64,000 bases of DNA from Peribacillus frigoritolerans (lineage in GTDB: Bacteria; Bacillota; Bacilli; Bacillales; DSM-1321): positions 1 through 64,000 of the forward strand of contig NZ_JAUUTW010000009.1 of NCBI RefSeq assembly GCF_030676415.1. The letters run 5' to 3'. Position 1 is the first letter of the stretch, and every line of letters begins with the position of its first letter. A model generated the notes under the pieces. That model was not told where the DNA came from, did not search any database, and saw only the letters and a list, made by a program, of their open reading frames with translations. The translations under genes and the position numbers were made by a program. Shown one piece after another: positions 1-9,127 of this stretch.

Positions 1-60
1 GAAAGCCGAGGAGGCTCCCCGACCGCCCGCGGAAAGCGAGTGCCTGGAGTGGAAATCAAC
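1..60 (-). repeat. interspersed repeat, edge-truncated copy
   Basis: Read on the minus strand this matches, with a few mismatches, the block near 11270-11325 (TGATTTCCACT, then GGCACTCGCTTT, then GCGGGCGGTC, then GAGCCTCCTCGGC). It is GC-rich against an AT-rich background. I recognise it as the kind of intergenic repeat scattered in Bacillaceae chromosomes. It is cut by the window edge, so its real length is unknown. Confidence 0.6.
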
Positions 61-86
61 GTCCAAATTGTACAAGCCATAAAAAT

Positions 87-150
87 AGACAAACTCGATT
101 TTCATCGAGTTTGTCTACAGTCTGAAAAGACAGCAGTACAGCTGTCTTTT
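87..150. repeat. two adjacent perfect hairpins
   Basis: Hairpin one is 87-116: 13-bp arms (AGACAAACTCGAT) around a TTTC loop. Hairpin two is 125-150: 10-bp arms (AAAAGACAGC) around AGTACA. The GTCTACAGTCTGA string between and into them recurs near 11212, so both belong to the same repeat family as the flanking element. Neither has a clean T-run, so terminator function is uncertain. Confidence 0.5.
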
Positions 151-187
151 CTCCAACTGACGCTCCCGATATGAATATGAACATTCA

Positions 188-310
188 TTAATAAGTCATT
201 AAATTCCCGATAACGATTATTGCTAATGACATCCAAACAAGAAAAAGGATTGCAGTAAGATGTGGGGATACTTCCTCTTTTATAGCTTTAATTAATGTTA
301 ATTTAAAACT
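188..310 (-). CDS. possible small membrane peptide, start unclear
   Basis: An open frame of about 40 codons ends at TAA (188-190). It reads as a basic/acidic N-terminal part followed by one strongly hydrophobic segment (ILFLVWMSLAIIVIGNL) and ends MTY. An AAGGAAGGAG stretch lies at its upstream end. No ATG, GTG or TTG is placed properly behind it, so either a rare start is used, the N-terminus is broken, or the frame is chance. No family recognised. Confidence 0.25.
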   Translation of the reverse strand, partial: SFKLTLIKAIKEEVSPHLTAILFLVWMSLAIIVIGNLMTY

Positions 311-382
311 CCTTCCTTTTTGACTCTTTGTTATCCATCATCATTATCGGATCTGCCAATGATTAGGAAATGGATATGCAAC

Positions 383-411
383 AAAAAGGGTTGCGTCTGG
401 CAGCCCTTTTT
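383..411. terminator. hairpin with T/A tracts on both sides
   Basis: AAAAAGGGTTGC, a GTCTG loop, then GCAGCCCTTTTT. One G-T pair, T-runs in both orientations. It sits ahead of the glcU leader and may end a transcript entering from the left. Confidence 0.5.
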
Positions 412-544
412 GTGTTGAACACGATTTTTGCGGATAAACTTCATAAAATTACCAAGGGTCAATTCAAATAAAGCGAACATATTAAAAAGAAGACAAACTG
501 AAAATTACTGCTTGGTTTTGAACTTACATATATGGGGGTTGAAA

Positions 545-1399
545 ATGGATATATTATTAGCTCTCTTGCCGGCATTATTCTGGGGAAGCATCGTTTTATT
601 TAATGTAAAACTCGGGGGTGGGCCCTATAGTCAAACACTAGGTACAACGATTGGCGCCTTGATTTTTTCAATTGGTGTTTATATTTTTGCAGATATTAAG
701 CTGTCACTTCTGGTGTTTGGAGTCGGGGTCGTATCTGGATTGTTTTGGGCCGTTGGACAAGCTAATCAGCTTAAGAGCATTGATTTAATGGGAGTTTCCA
801 AAACGATGCCAATATCAACAGGATTGCAGCTCATTTCAACCACATTATTCGGGGTCATAGTCTTTAACGAATGGTCTACAATGAAAGCGATTATTTTAGG
901 CGTTTTGGCATTAGTCTTCATTATTATAGGAATTGTCTTGACCTCCTTGGAAGATAAAGAATCGAAAGAGGGCAAGTCGGGAAACTTGAAGAGAGGAATT
1001 ATAATTCTCCTCATCTCGACATTCGGTTATTTGGTTTATGTGGTCGTGGCCCGTCTTTTTGATGTTGACGGGTGGTCAGCGTTGTTCCCCCAAGCGATCG
1101 GGATGGTGATTGGCGGTCTGTTATTGACTTTTAAACATAAACCGTTTAACAAATATACGATTCGCAATATCATTCCGGGATTGATATGGGCTGCAGGGAA
1201 TATGTTTTTATTCATATCCCAGCCCCGTGTAGGAGTGGCCACTAGTTTTTCCCTTTCGCAAATGGGCATTGTCATCTCAACTCTTGGCGGGATCATCATT
1301 TTACGTGAAAAGAAAACGAAGCGCCAACTAATTGGAATCATAATCGGAATTATCTTGATCATCATTGCTGGGATTATGCTCGGAATGGCAAAAAGTTAA
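545..1399 (+). CDS. glcU: glucose uptake protein, GRP/DMT-type transporter
   Basis: A 284-residue membrane protein with about ten hydrophobic helices, close to the length of B. subtilis GlcU (287). The N-terminus MDILLALLPALFWGS and the internal VSGLFWAVGQANQLKSI region match the glucose/ribose porter family (proton-linked glucose uptake). A longer frame opens at 428, but I chose the ATG at 545, which has TGGGGG upstream and begins directly with the first membrane helix. The next gene, glucose dehydrogenase, starts 16 bases after the stop. This is the usual Bacillus pair in which glucose is imported unphosphorylated and oxidised. In B. subtilis the pair is made in the forespore; I looked for a sigma-G promoter and found only a -10-like CATATTA at 478, without a matching -35. 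Confidence 0.9.
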   Translation: MDILLALLPALFWGSIVLFNVKLGGGPYSQTLGTTIGALIFSIGVYIFADIKLSLLVFGVGVVSGLFWAVGQANQLKSIDLMGVSKTMPISTGLQLISTTLFGVIVFNEWSTMKAIILGVLALVFIIIGIVLTSLEDKESKEGKSGNLKRGIIILLISTFGYLVYVVVARLFDVDGWSALFPQAIGMVIGGLLLTFKHKPFNKYTIRNIIPGLIWAAGNMFLFISQPRVGVATSFSLSQMGIVISTLGGIIILREKKTKRQLIGIIIGIILIIIAGIMLGMAKS

Positions 1400-2200
<801 letters not shown>

Positions 2201-2229
2201 ATTTTGTTTAATCCCTCTTTTATGATGCA

Positions 2230-2272
2230 ACAAGAATCCCAGCAGGATCAAACCTGCTGGAAAAATTCTTGT
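2230..2272. terminator. hairpin between convergent genes
   Basis: Outer arms ACAAGAAT/ATTCTTGT and inner arms CCAGCAGG/CCTGCTGG around ATCAAA. It lies between gdh and the convergent reductase gene. Flanking T-runs are poor, so it is a likely but not classical terminator. Confidence 0.5.
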
Positions 2273-2281
2273 TAAAAAGCA

Positions 2282-2827
2282 TTAACGAGTATGATGATTA
2301 TACCAACTAATGAAGTTATCGACGACCGTATCGATAAACTGGACAGTTGACTCATGTGTAAGCCTGCCTTCGTTATCGATTTTGTCATGCACTGCACCAA
2401 CATATACTTCATTCCCGGGAAGGAGAGGGGAGGAGATGCCTATTGCGAATAGGATTTCACGCAAATGCAATTGAGCTTTAACCGTACCTAATTGCCCCAT
2501 TGACGCACCCATGATCCATGATGGTTTGCCGATCAAGACTTTATCGACACGTGATAACCAATCGATTGCATTGCCCAATACGCCTGGAATCGTACCATTA
2601 TATTCAGGTGTTACCCATAAGACTGCATCTGCTTCGGCCACTTTGCTTTTAAATTCTTTAACAACCGATGGAGGGTCATTTTCAATATCTTGATCATAAA
2701 AAGGTAAATCCCGAATGTTCAAGATTTCGAGATCAAACCGATCTTGATATCTAGTTTGAATATATTTGGCAAGCTTAAGGTTGTAAGACTCTTTACGGAT
2801 ACTTCCCACTAGTGCAACAACTTTCAT
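2282..2827 (-). CDS. NADPH-dependent FMN reductase family protein
   Basis: 181 residues with a flavodoxin-like fold. The start VVALVGSIRKESYN is the phosphate-binding loop of the FMN_red family (GSxRxxS), and TPEYNGTIPGVLGNAIDWLSR near residue 80-100 is the second conserved flavin-contact segment. Such proteins reduce FMN, quinones or azo dyes with NADPH; the substrate cannot be told from sequence. An ATG five codons upstream exists, but the ATG at 2827 sits 7 bases after GGAGGT. It is transcribed alone, with a BASS-type transporter upstream on the same strand after a 100-base gap. A second family member (175 residues) lies at 35312. Confidence 0.8.
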   Translation of the reverse strand: MKVVALVGSIRKESYNLKLAKYIQTRYQDRFDLEILNIRDLPFYDQDIENDPPSVVKEFKSKVAEADAVLWVTPEYNGTIPGVLGNAIDWLSRVDKVLIGKPSWIMGASMGQLGTVKAQLHLREILFAIGISSPLLPGNEVYVGAVHDKIDNEGRLTHESTVQFIDTVVDNFISWYNHHTR

Positions 2828-2939
2828 CTTCAATACCTCCAAGTATTTGTATAATCATGTAAATATGTTCCACTTACCTATTATAATTGGAATATACATG
2901 AAAGGGAAAAGGATGCTTGGGAAATGACCATTCGGCGAA

Positions 2940-3896
2940 TCACACTTCATTCACGCCACGATGGAAATGCTTCTCCATAACATAGCCGAAAAAGGAAGCA
3001 AGCATTTGTTGAAACAGCATGCCAAGTACAACGGGTACCGCGACGGCAGCAGGGAAATAGGTGGTTGCAAGAACGGCTCCTGCACTGATGTTTCGCATAC
3101 CGCCTGTAAATGTCAAGGTGATGATATCCGCCTTTTCCCATCTTAAACATGCACCGACCATCCAAGAAAGGGCATACCCTGAAGCCGCTATGAACAAAAC
3201 CAAGAAGGCCATGATCATTAATTTCTTATCGAAATGGGTTAAGTAAGGCGAAATTTTTGAACTGTTCAATATGACTACGATTCCAACGCTTATCTTGGAA
3301 AATGGAGCTAAGCGGGGGGATAATGTATATTGTATCTTCCCTTTTGTAGCCTGATTCAAGAACATGGCTAGCATGGAGGGAAGAACGACCATTCCGATTA
3401 ATCCTTTCACCATCGACCCCAAATCCATTTCGATTGAACCGCCTCCAAAAAGGGAAACACTGTAAGGAACGATGAATGGCGAAAGTAGGGTGTCGATTAA
3501 GATGATGGTTAGGGCAAGTATGGCATTCCCATTATAAATGGATACCCAGATCATACTGGTAACACCGGTTGGAATCACTACAGCCAGGACTAGGCCGGTA
3601 ATCGTGAAAGTATCACCATGAAACACTAAATGGCCGAGACCAAAAGCCCAAATAGGCATAAGTATATGAAGGATGATCAATACGATGAAAACAGGTAAAG
3701 GGTGGGTGACTGCCTGTTGCAGAGATTTAAAGTTAGAGCCTAAACTTCCGGAAAATGTAATGAAGGCAAATATCCATGGAACAAGAAAGGTGTAATCCAT
3801 TAAATGTTTGGCCAATAATACCCCAATAACCACGCTTATCGGCGTAATAAGGGGCATAATTTTATCCATTTGTTCATTTATTGTTTTCAGTATCAT
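2940..3896 (-). CDS. bile acid:sodium symporter (BASS) family transporter
   Basis: 318 residues, about nine to ten hydrophobic helices, similar in length to B. subtilis YocS. The segment TGGMRNISAGAVLA near residues 260-275 corresponds to the conserved crossover region of BASS/arsenite-type permeases. Bacterial members move diverse organic anions with sodium; pantoate and keto-acid carriers are known, so bile acid transport should not be assumed. AGGAAG precedes the ATG. The neighbour downstream is an FMN reductase; I see no functional link. Confidence 0.75.
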   Translation of the reverse strand: MILKTINEQMDKIMPLITPISVVIGVLLAKHLMDYTFLVPWIFAFITFSGSLGSNFKSLQQAVTHPLPVFIVLIILHILMPIWAFGLGHLVFHGDTFTITGLVLAVVIPTGVTSMIWVSIYNGNAILALTIILIDTLLSPFIVPYSVSLFGGGSIEMDLGSMVKGLIGMVVLPSMLAMFLNQATKGKIQYTLSPRLAPFSKISVGIVVILNSSKISPYLTHFDKKLMIMAFLVLFIAASGYALSWMVGACLRWEKADIITLTFTGGMRNISAGAVLATTYFPAAVAVPVVLGMLFQQMLASFFGYVMEKHFHRGVNEV

Positions 3897-4205
3897 TCAT
3901 CCACTTCCTGAGCAAAGTAAATTCTATTAAGTAAGTTTACCATATTCCTAAAAATATAATTTGTAAGACAAGAAATTTGTATATTTTTTTTCTGGGTTTT
4001 TTAAAATGGTGAAAAGCATATTGGAAGGATAGATCTGGTGAAGGATTCATCGTTCCTATTACTATCACTGCCCTGGAACTTCCATCGTTCCAAATAGGGT
4101 TTTCCCGATGATGTTCATCAAAAAAAGGTTTTAGGCAAGGTTGTTCAATGGAGTGTTGTATATTCATTGAAAAATAGTTTAAAGTAGAGGGGAGAGGTGA
4201 AAGAA
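3897..4205. other. intergenic, divergent promoter region
   Basis: About 300 bases between the BASS gene (minus) and the Rrf2 gene (plus). AT-rich. A 76-codon open frame on the minus strand has no family features or ribosome-binding site and I do not accept it. No palindrome like the one at 4677 is present. Confidence 0.4.
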
Positions 4206-4622
4206 ATGTCAGAAAAGGTTTCCAGTATAATGTGGTTTAGTCTTGCAGTACAAGCCCTGCTTGTTCTTGCTGATCATGATGGATTATGCAATAGTAATAA
4301 ATTGGCCGATAAGCTTGATTCGGAGTCCGGTTTTCTTAGAAAAATATTAAGTAATTTAGTGAAGACAGGGCTGATTCAAGCGAAGGAAGGCAGGGATGGG
4401 GGATATTCACTTGCCAAAAATCCCGAACAAATCATTCTTGCAGATATATACTCTGCAATTAAATCCGAACCTTTTTCAAAAGGCTTTCTTGATGTGAATG
4501 ATAAAAAATGCTTTCAACCATCTTCCCGCGAAGCTTTATGCGGATTGAAAAACGAGATGGAGAGCTGGATTATACAAGGCTTGGAACAAAAGACGATTGC
4601 TGATTTACTATCAAAATCTTAA
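4206..4622 (+). CDS. Rrf2 family transcriptional regulator
   Basis: 138 residues, typical for Rrf2 proteins. The N-terminal half is a winged helix (SNKLADKLDSESGFLRKILSNLVKTGLI) followed by the wing AKEGRDGGYSLAK, whose GRxGGY pattern is diagnostic. Only two cysteines are present (in NDKKCFQP and EALCGLK), so an Fe-S cluster of the IscR/NsrR kind is not evident; the protein is closer to the YwnA-like group. I chose ATG 4206, eight bases after AGAGG; a GTG at 4197 overlaps the ribosome-binding site. It is followed by a terminator and then a nitroreductase whose promoter holds a perfect palindrome, so repression of that gene is the obvious inference. Confidence 0.85.
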   Translation: MSEKVSSIMWFSLAVQALLVLADHDGLCNSNKLADKLDSESGFLRKILSNLVKTGLIQAKEGRDGGYSLAKNPEQIILADIYSAIKSEPFSKGFLDVNDKKCFQPSSREALCGLKNEMESWIIQGLEQKTIADLLSKS

Positions 4623-4625
4623 TGT

Positions 4626-4656
4626 GAAAAACGAAACTAACATGGTTTCGTTTTTC
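4626..4656 (+). terminator. intrinsic terminator of the Rrf2 gene
   Basis: Arms GAAAAACGAAAC and GTTTCGTTTTTC around TAACATG, directly after the stop codon. It separates regulator and nitroreductase transcripts. Confidence 0.75.
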
Positions 4657-4667
4657 TTAAACTGTAT

Positions 4668-4701
4668 TTGACAAATGAACAGTATGCGGTATATACTGTT
4701 C
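4668..4701 (+). promoter_or_regulatory. sigma-A promoter with palindromic operator
   Basis: TTGACA at 4668-4673 and TATACT at 4692-4697 with an 18-base spacer. The perfect inverted repeat GAACAGTAT-N7-ATACTGTTC (4677-4701) fills the spacer and -10. A dimeric repressor bound here would block RNA polymerase. The adjacent Rrf2 protein is the likely ligand. Confidence 0.8.
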
Positions 4702-4736
4702 CTGTATTAATTACAGTTAAATGGAGGTCATTATAA

Positions 4737-5444
4737 ATGACAAAAAATATAATGAGTAAAGAAGAGTACCTAAATAAATCCAAAGAATTGAATATACCGC
4801 TTGAAAAGCCAAAAGTCCTTATTGATACGGACTTCATTACGGTAGCAAAAGAACGGAGATCTGTTCGCCAGTACGATGCTGAATACGTGATGACTGAAGA
4901 GGAAATTCGTGAAATCCTGGAGATTGCGATTCAAGCACCGTCTTCTTCCAACTTACAGCCATGGAGATTCCTTGTGATTCAAGATAAGCAAACCCAACAA
5001 GAATTGCTTCCCATCGCCAATAACCAACAACAAATCGTCGATGCATCTGCGGTCATTGCCGTTTTAGCTGATATAGAAGGTTACAAAAATGCAGAGCGGA
5101 TTTATGGTGAATTAGTCGATAAAGGGATCATGAAGAATGAAATCAAAGAGCCATATGTAGCCTCAATTCTGCATAATTACGGTAACTTTTCCGCTGAAAA
5201 GGCTTTAAGCGTTGCCATGATTGACGGTGGCTTGGTTTCCATGCAGATCATGTTAGCTGCAAAAGCAAAAGGATACGATACAGTCCCAATGGGAGGGTTC
5301 GATGAAGCCAAATTCGTGGATGCATTCAATGTACCGGAAAACTTCAAACCTGTCATGTTGATTTCCCTTGGAAAAGGAACTAAAGCAGGATTTGAAAAAG
5401 TCCGTTTGCCGCTCGATACTATATTGACTTGGAATAAATACTAA
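4737..5444 (+). CDS. nitroreductase family protein
   Basis: 235 residues. The FMN-binding signature RRSVRQYD near residue 40 and the following APSSSNLQPWRFLVIQ near 67-82 are typical of oxygen-insensitive NAD(P)H nitroreductases. GGFDEAKFVDAFNVPENFKPVMLISLGKG near the C-terminus is the second conserved block. These FMN dimers reduce nitroaromatics, quinones or flavins; the natural substrate is unknown. TGGAGG precedes the ATG. Its promoter carries the palindrome described at 4677-4701, and a clear terminator follows, so it is a single-gene unit probably induced by electrophile or redox stress through the upstream Rrf2 protein. Confidence 0.87.
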   Translation: MTKNIMSKEEYLNKSKELNIPLEKPKVLIDTDFITVAKERRSVRQYDAEYVMTEEEIREILEIAIQAPSSSNLQPWRFLVIQDKQTQQELLPIANNQQQIVDASAVIAVLADIEGYKNAERIYGELVDKGIMKNEIKEPYVASILHNYGNFSAEKALSVAMIDGGLVSMQIMLAAKAKGYDTVPMGGFDEAKFVDAFNVPENFKPVMLISLGKGTKAGFEKVRLPLDTILTWNKY

Positions 5445-5484
5445 GGTTTAAATATAAGGTTTTGGAACAATATTTTTACTAAGT

Positions 5485-5517
5485 AAAAGGATAGCTAAAA
5501 TTCGCTATCCTTTTTTT
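5485..5517 (+). terminator. intrinsic terminator of nitroreductase
   Basis: AAAAGGATAGC, loop TAAAATTC, GCTATCCTTTT and further T's. Confidence 0.85.
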
Positions 5518-5681
5518 CAATGGTTTGAGATTTGCTCTGCACTCCTTTTATTAAAAATGATTATTCTCGCAAGCGATAAAAGGATATGTTACAATTTTTC
5601 CAGATATTTCTTTTGAAAAATCTCCTCTAAAAATCACCGACCGGCAAAACCAAGCATAAGGAATAAATAGAGCTAAAGTAT

Positions 5682-5708
5682 TATTTTTGGCGCTGCAAGC
5701 CAAAAATA
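5682..5708 (+). other. perfect hairpin in the signal peptidase leader
   Basis: Arms TATTTTTGGC and GCCAAAAATA around GCTGCAA, 50 bases before the start codon of the signal peptidase. No T-run follows, so it is not an obvious terminator. It could stabilise or attenuate the leader. Confidence 0.45.
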
Positions 5709-5758
5709 CAGCAATTATCGTTGGTTTAGCCGTCAACAATGGATGGGAGGGAGTCCTT

Positions 5759-6304
5759 ATGAAGAATATGAAAAGTGAAGTGTTCTCGTGGTTGAAATCT
5801 ATCTTATTCGCTTTAATGATCGTGTTCATTTGCCAACAGTTTTTATTTACACCAGTTACAGTAAAAGGTGAATCAATGGAGCCGACTTATGATAATGATG
5901 ACCGGATCGTGGTAGCTAAAATCGGAAAGCCGGAGCGCTTCGATATGGTCGTATTTTATGCTCCGGACGCGGATGAGAATTATATAAAAAGGGTGATCGG
6001 TCTACCAGGTGACAGCATCGAAATGAAAGATGATGTCTTATACATCAATGGGAAAAAGTATACAGAACCATATTTGAATACAAAAAAAGGGGAAATTCCA
6101 CCTGAAGAGAATTTGACGGAGAATTTCACCCTAAGTGATTTACTTGGGAAATCCAAGGTACCTGTCGGTCATTTATTTGTCATGGGGGATAATCGAAGGA
6201 ATAGTTGGGATGGAAGAAGATTTGGTTTTATTTCTGAAAAATCACTTGTGGGCAAAGTGAAATTTCGTATCTACCCATTAAATGAATTGGGAGTGCCGAA
6301 GTAA
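5759..6304 (+). CDS. sipS: signal peptidase I
   Basis: 181 residues, the length of B. subtilis SipS/SipT. One N-terminal membrane anchor (about residues 10-30) precedes box B, where Ser39 in VKGESMEPT is the nucleophile, and box D, where Lys77 in YIKRVIGLPGD is the general base. Box E is MGDNRRNSWDGRRFG. It removes signal peptides of secreted proteins at the outer face of the membrane. The ATG at 5759 follows GGAGGG; the frame is open further upstream but without a ribosome-binding site. Bacillus carries several sip paralogues, so the letter of the symbol is a best guess. Confidence 0.9.
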   Translation: MKNMKSEVFSWLKSILFALMIVFICQQFLFTPVTVKGESMEPTYDNDDRIVVAKIGKPERFDMVVFYAPDADENYIKRVIGLPGDSIEMKDDVLYINGKKYTEPYLNTKKGEIPPEENLTENFTLSDLLGKSKVPVGHLFVMGDNRRNSWDGRRFGFISEKSLVGKVKFRIYPLNELGVPK

Positions 6305-6436
6305 ATGGATCACAGTGAATATAAGTGAAAGCCAAGAGGATAATTATATGGACTAAGTTGAATTTATAGCAGATGATGGATAAGAACCTTTTCCTGTGGT
6401 TAAGGTTTTTCATTTTGGATTGTGGGGGGTATTAAT

Positions 6437-7483
6437 ATGACGAATGGGTTAGCTGCCATCTCCATCCCGTTGCTGGATGAAGAAATGGGACGGCAGGTTA
6501 AAGGCCATGTCGATTCGCTGACGGTTCCTCAGGGAAGCTTAGGACGGCTTGAAGAATGGATAATTGAACTGGCCAAGATGACAGGACAGGCATTTCCGGA
6601 CATTTCGAAACCGGGGGTGATCGTGTTTGCGGCCGACCATGGAATTACGGAAGAAGGGATTTCGGCATATCCAAAAGAAGTGACGGAACAAATGGCAATT
6701 AATTTCCTGAATGACGGTGCTGCCATCAATGTATTAAGCCGCGCGATAGATGCTTACTTGGATATTGTCGATATAGGGATCGATGCAGAAATCGAAGCAC
6801 CGGGATTAACTTCGAGAAAAGTCCGCAATGGAACTAGAAACTTTTATAAGGAAGAGGCGATGACAAAGGAAGAAGTAATTCAAGCGCTTGAAATTGGATA
6901 TGACCGTGCTCAGAAAATGATTGCCCGTGGTGCGAACTGCCTGATTCTTGGTGAAATGGGAATCGGAAATACGACCTCCAGTACCGCCATCATCTCCATC
7001 GTAAGCGGGAAAAGCGTCGAATCACTAGTGGGGCAGGGAACAGGATTGAATTCAGAAGGCATTTTACATAAGCGAAGAATAATCGAAGAAGCGATTTCAT
7101 TAAGAAATCCTAATCCTGATGATCCAATCGGTATTTTGATGAATATCGGTGGATTCGAAATTGCAGGTATGGCAGGGGCTATGCTTGCTGCAGCGAATAA
7201 CCGTATACCCATTCTTGTTGATGGTTTCATTACAACCACGGCTGCTGTATTGGCAAACCTGATTTCCGGACGTGCAGCGGATTATATGTTTGTTGGACAT
7301 CGATCTGCAGAACCTGGTCATAGAACGGCCATAGAACTGCTTGGAAAGGAGCCGATTCTCGACCTGGGAATGAGAATCGGGGAAGGAACAGGGGCTGCCC
7401 TGTCATACCCCATCCTTAAGGCAGCGACATTGGTCATTAAAGAAATGGCAACATTTGAATCTGCAGGCGTGTCAAATAAGTAA
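6437..7483 (+). CDS. cobT: nicotinate-nucleotide--dimethylbenzimidazole phosphoribosyltransferase
   Basis: 348 residues, standard CobT length. Conserved blocks visible are TVPQGSLGRLEE near residue 30, VFAADHGITEEGISAYP near 62-78, GEMGIGNTTSSTA near 170-183 and GHRSAEPGHR near the C-terminus, matching the DMB-binding and catalytic regions. It makes alpha-ribazole phosphate for the lower ligand of cobalamin. No other cobalamin gene and no B12 riboswitch is near, so this lone copy suggests salvage or remodelling of cobamides, or distant biosynthesis genes. Start ATG 6437 is preceded by GTGGGGGG. A terminator follows at once. Confidence 0.92.
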   Translation: MTNGLAAISIPLLDEEMGRQVKGHVDSLTVPQGSLGRLEEWIIELAKMTGQAFPDISKPGVIVFAADHGITEEGISAYPKEVTEQMAINFLNDGAAINVLSRAIDAYLDIVDIGIDAEIEAPGLTSRKVRNGTRNFYKEEAMTKEEVIQALEIGYDRAQKMIARGANCLILGEMGIGNTTSSTAIISIVSGKSVESLVGQGTGLNSEGILHKRRIIEEAISLRNPNPDDPIGILMNIGGFEIAGMAGAMLAAANNRIPILVDGFITTTAAVLANLISGRAADYMFVGHRSAEPGHRTAIELLGKEPILDLGMRIGEGTGAALSYPILKAATLVIKEMATFESAGVSNK

Positions 7484-7485
7484 GG

Positions 7486-7520
7486 AATAGGAGACCTTCG
7501 ATACGCTGGTCTCCTATTTA
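7486..7520 (+). terminator. intrinsic terminator of cobT
   Basis: AATAGGAGACC, an 11-base loop, GGTCTCCTATT and a short T/A tail. Confidence 0.8.
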
Positions 7521-7571
7521 TATAGGCTGAAAAAGGTGGATACTGCAGTGAAACATTCATTCATTTCACCT

Positions 7572-8972
7572 TCACTTAATAGGCAGATGCCCCTTATATT
7601 TCTTCATTTTCCTGACGACGGAAGGCTGGCTGATCCCTAAGAATTTAGCCATTTCATATGTGGACTTACATTGTTTACTGGCTTTCATCATCATCCATTT
7701 TTCCACTTGTTCGAGGGCGGTATTGAGATCACGATCATCAACCATCATATCGTCAATCATTAGGGTCTCATCTATTTTCTCAAAAGATTCTTGTCCATGG
7801 AAAAGGGAGGGGAGAAAGCCAGGGAAAATGATGGAGTCTTCCGAGGTCAAAATGAGCCGTTCAATCAGGTTTTCCAATTCACGCACGTTTCCTGACCATT
7901 TATGCTGAATCAGTATTTCGTAAGTGGAAGGGTGCAATTTCTTATCTGACTTGTATTTCTTGTTGATGATTTCGAGATTATGATTGATTAAGATGGCAAT
8001 ATCTTCTTTTCTTTCTCGTAATGGCGGTATTTGGATGGGAATCACATTTAAGCGGTAATACAAATCGAGCCTGAATGTTCCCTTTTCCACCATTTCCTCA
8101 AGGTTTTGATTGGTTGCCGTTACAAGCCGAAAATCTATCTTATGTTCTTTTTTTCCGCCCACTCTTTTAAAAGTCTTCTCTTGCAGGACATTTAATAATT
8201 TCACTTGCATATCCAGGGGAAGCTCCCCGATTTCATCCAGAAATAAGGTTCCGTTATCTGCTTGTTCTACCAGCCCTTGCTTCCCCTGCTTCTGCGCACC
8301 GGTGAACGATCCCGCTTCGTATCCAAACATTTCAGATTCAAAGAGACTTTCTGGGATGGTACTGCAGTTGACTTCGATGAATGGCTCTTTGCTGCGGTAA
8401 CTCTGATTATGTAGCCGGCGGGCGAAGACGCTCTTTCCCACACCGGATTCCCCAAGAAGCATGACCGTGGCATCCGTTTTGGAAACACGGTGTATCGTTT
8501 TGGCGATTTGCCGCATTTCCTTGCTGCGATAGATCAGCTCCTCCTGTTCCCTAAGTTCCTCGACCTCCGATTGGTATTCTTGAATCTTTTTCTCCAATTG
8601 ACCGTACTGATCCTGGAGGTTCCTGATTTCAGTTTGATCTTGGGCATAGCTGACGACACGAATCAATTCACCATTGTCATCAAAGATGGGATAGGCAGTC
8701 GACATGACGATTTTTCCCGTCTTCGTTTGCTGCATGATCTGGACAGGTGTTTTCTCTTTCAATACCATGGCGGAAATCGAAGGTGAAAGGATTCCTTCCG
8801 TTTCGAGCTGGTAAACGGATTTTCCAAGATAATGTTCTGGTTCGATTCCATATATCCACCAATGGTTAGGATTCGTGAATAAAATGAATCCTTTTTCATC
8901 TGTCACGGTAATATTATTATTGGATGTGTTGATGATGCATTCCAAAACTCTTTTGACATTGTTATCACTCAT
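7572..8972 (-). CDS. PAS / AAA+ sigma-54-type activator with TyrR-like HTH
   Basis: 466 residues. An N-terminal PAS domain (about 1-120) is followed by a short coiled coil, a full AAA+ domain with Walker A GESGVGKS (about 175-182) and Walker B LFLDEIGEL (about 244-252), and a C-terminal helix-turn-helix MAKFLGISQPSVVRKMKKY. That HTH resembles TyrR-type rather than classical Fis-type tails. The sigma-54 contact loop is GSFTGA instead of GAFTGA. It is divergent from an indolepyruvate/keto-acid decarboxylase gene. In enterobacteria TyrR controls ipdC, so control of the neighbour by an aromatic or keto-acid ligand sensed in the PAS domain is a reasonable inference. I found no -24/-12 promoter between the genes. 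The second of two adjacent ATGs has better spacing to GGGGG. Confidence 0.82.
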   Translation of the reverse strand: MSDNNVKRVLECIINTSNNNITVTDEKGFILFTNPNHWWIYGIEPEHYLGKSVYQLETEGILSPSISAMVLKEKTPVQIMQQTKTGKIVMSTAYPIFDDNGELIRVVSYAQDQTEIRNLQDQYGQLEKKIQEYQSEVEELREQEELIYRSKEMRQIAKTIHRVSKTDATVMLLGESGVGKSVFARRLHNQSYRSKEPFIEVNCSTIPESLFESEMFGYEAGSFTGAQKQGKQGLVEQADNGTLFLDEIGELPLDMQVKLLNVLQEKTFKRVGGKKEHKIDFRLVTATNQNLEEMVEKGTFRLDLYYRLNVIPIQIPPLRERKEDIAILINHNLEIINKKYKSDKKLHPSTYEILIQHKWSGNVRELENLIERLILTSEDSIIFPGFLPSLFHGQESFEKIDETLMIDDMMVDDRDLNTALEQVEKWMMMKASKQCKSTYEMAKFLGISQPSVVRKMKKYKGHLPIK

Positions 8973-9127
8973 CATTTTCCCCCTTATCCACTGTTCCGGT
9001 GATTCAAATATAAATCAAAAACAGACATGAAATCAAGAATTTTCAGATATTTTGATTTGGAACTGAATCGTTTTTATGGGAACCATGCCTGGGATAGTCT
9101 CACTCACTTCATTCATCAAAGCTAAAA

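Noticed and set aside
428-544. N-terminal extension of GlcU
   Set aside because: The added 39 residues are basic and unlike the family, and the ATG at 545 has a better site.
3937-4167. 76-codon minus-strand open frame between the BASS and Rrf2 genes
   Set aside because: No ribosome-binding site, no family features, and the end is a run of hydrophobic codons from AT-rich DNA.
6305-6436. cobalamin riboswitch ahead of cobT
   Set aside because: The leader is only about 130 bases and shows no B12-box-like segment; a weak AACCTT/AAGGTT hairpin is all that is visible.
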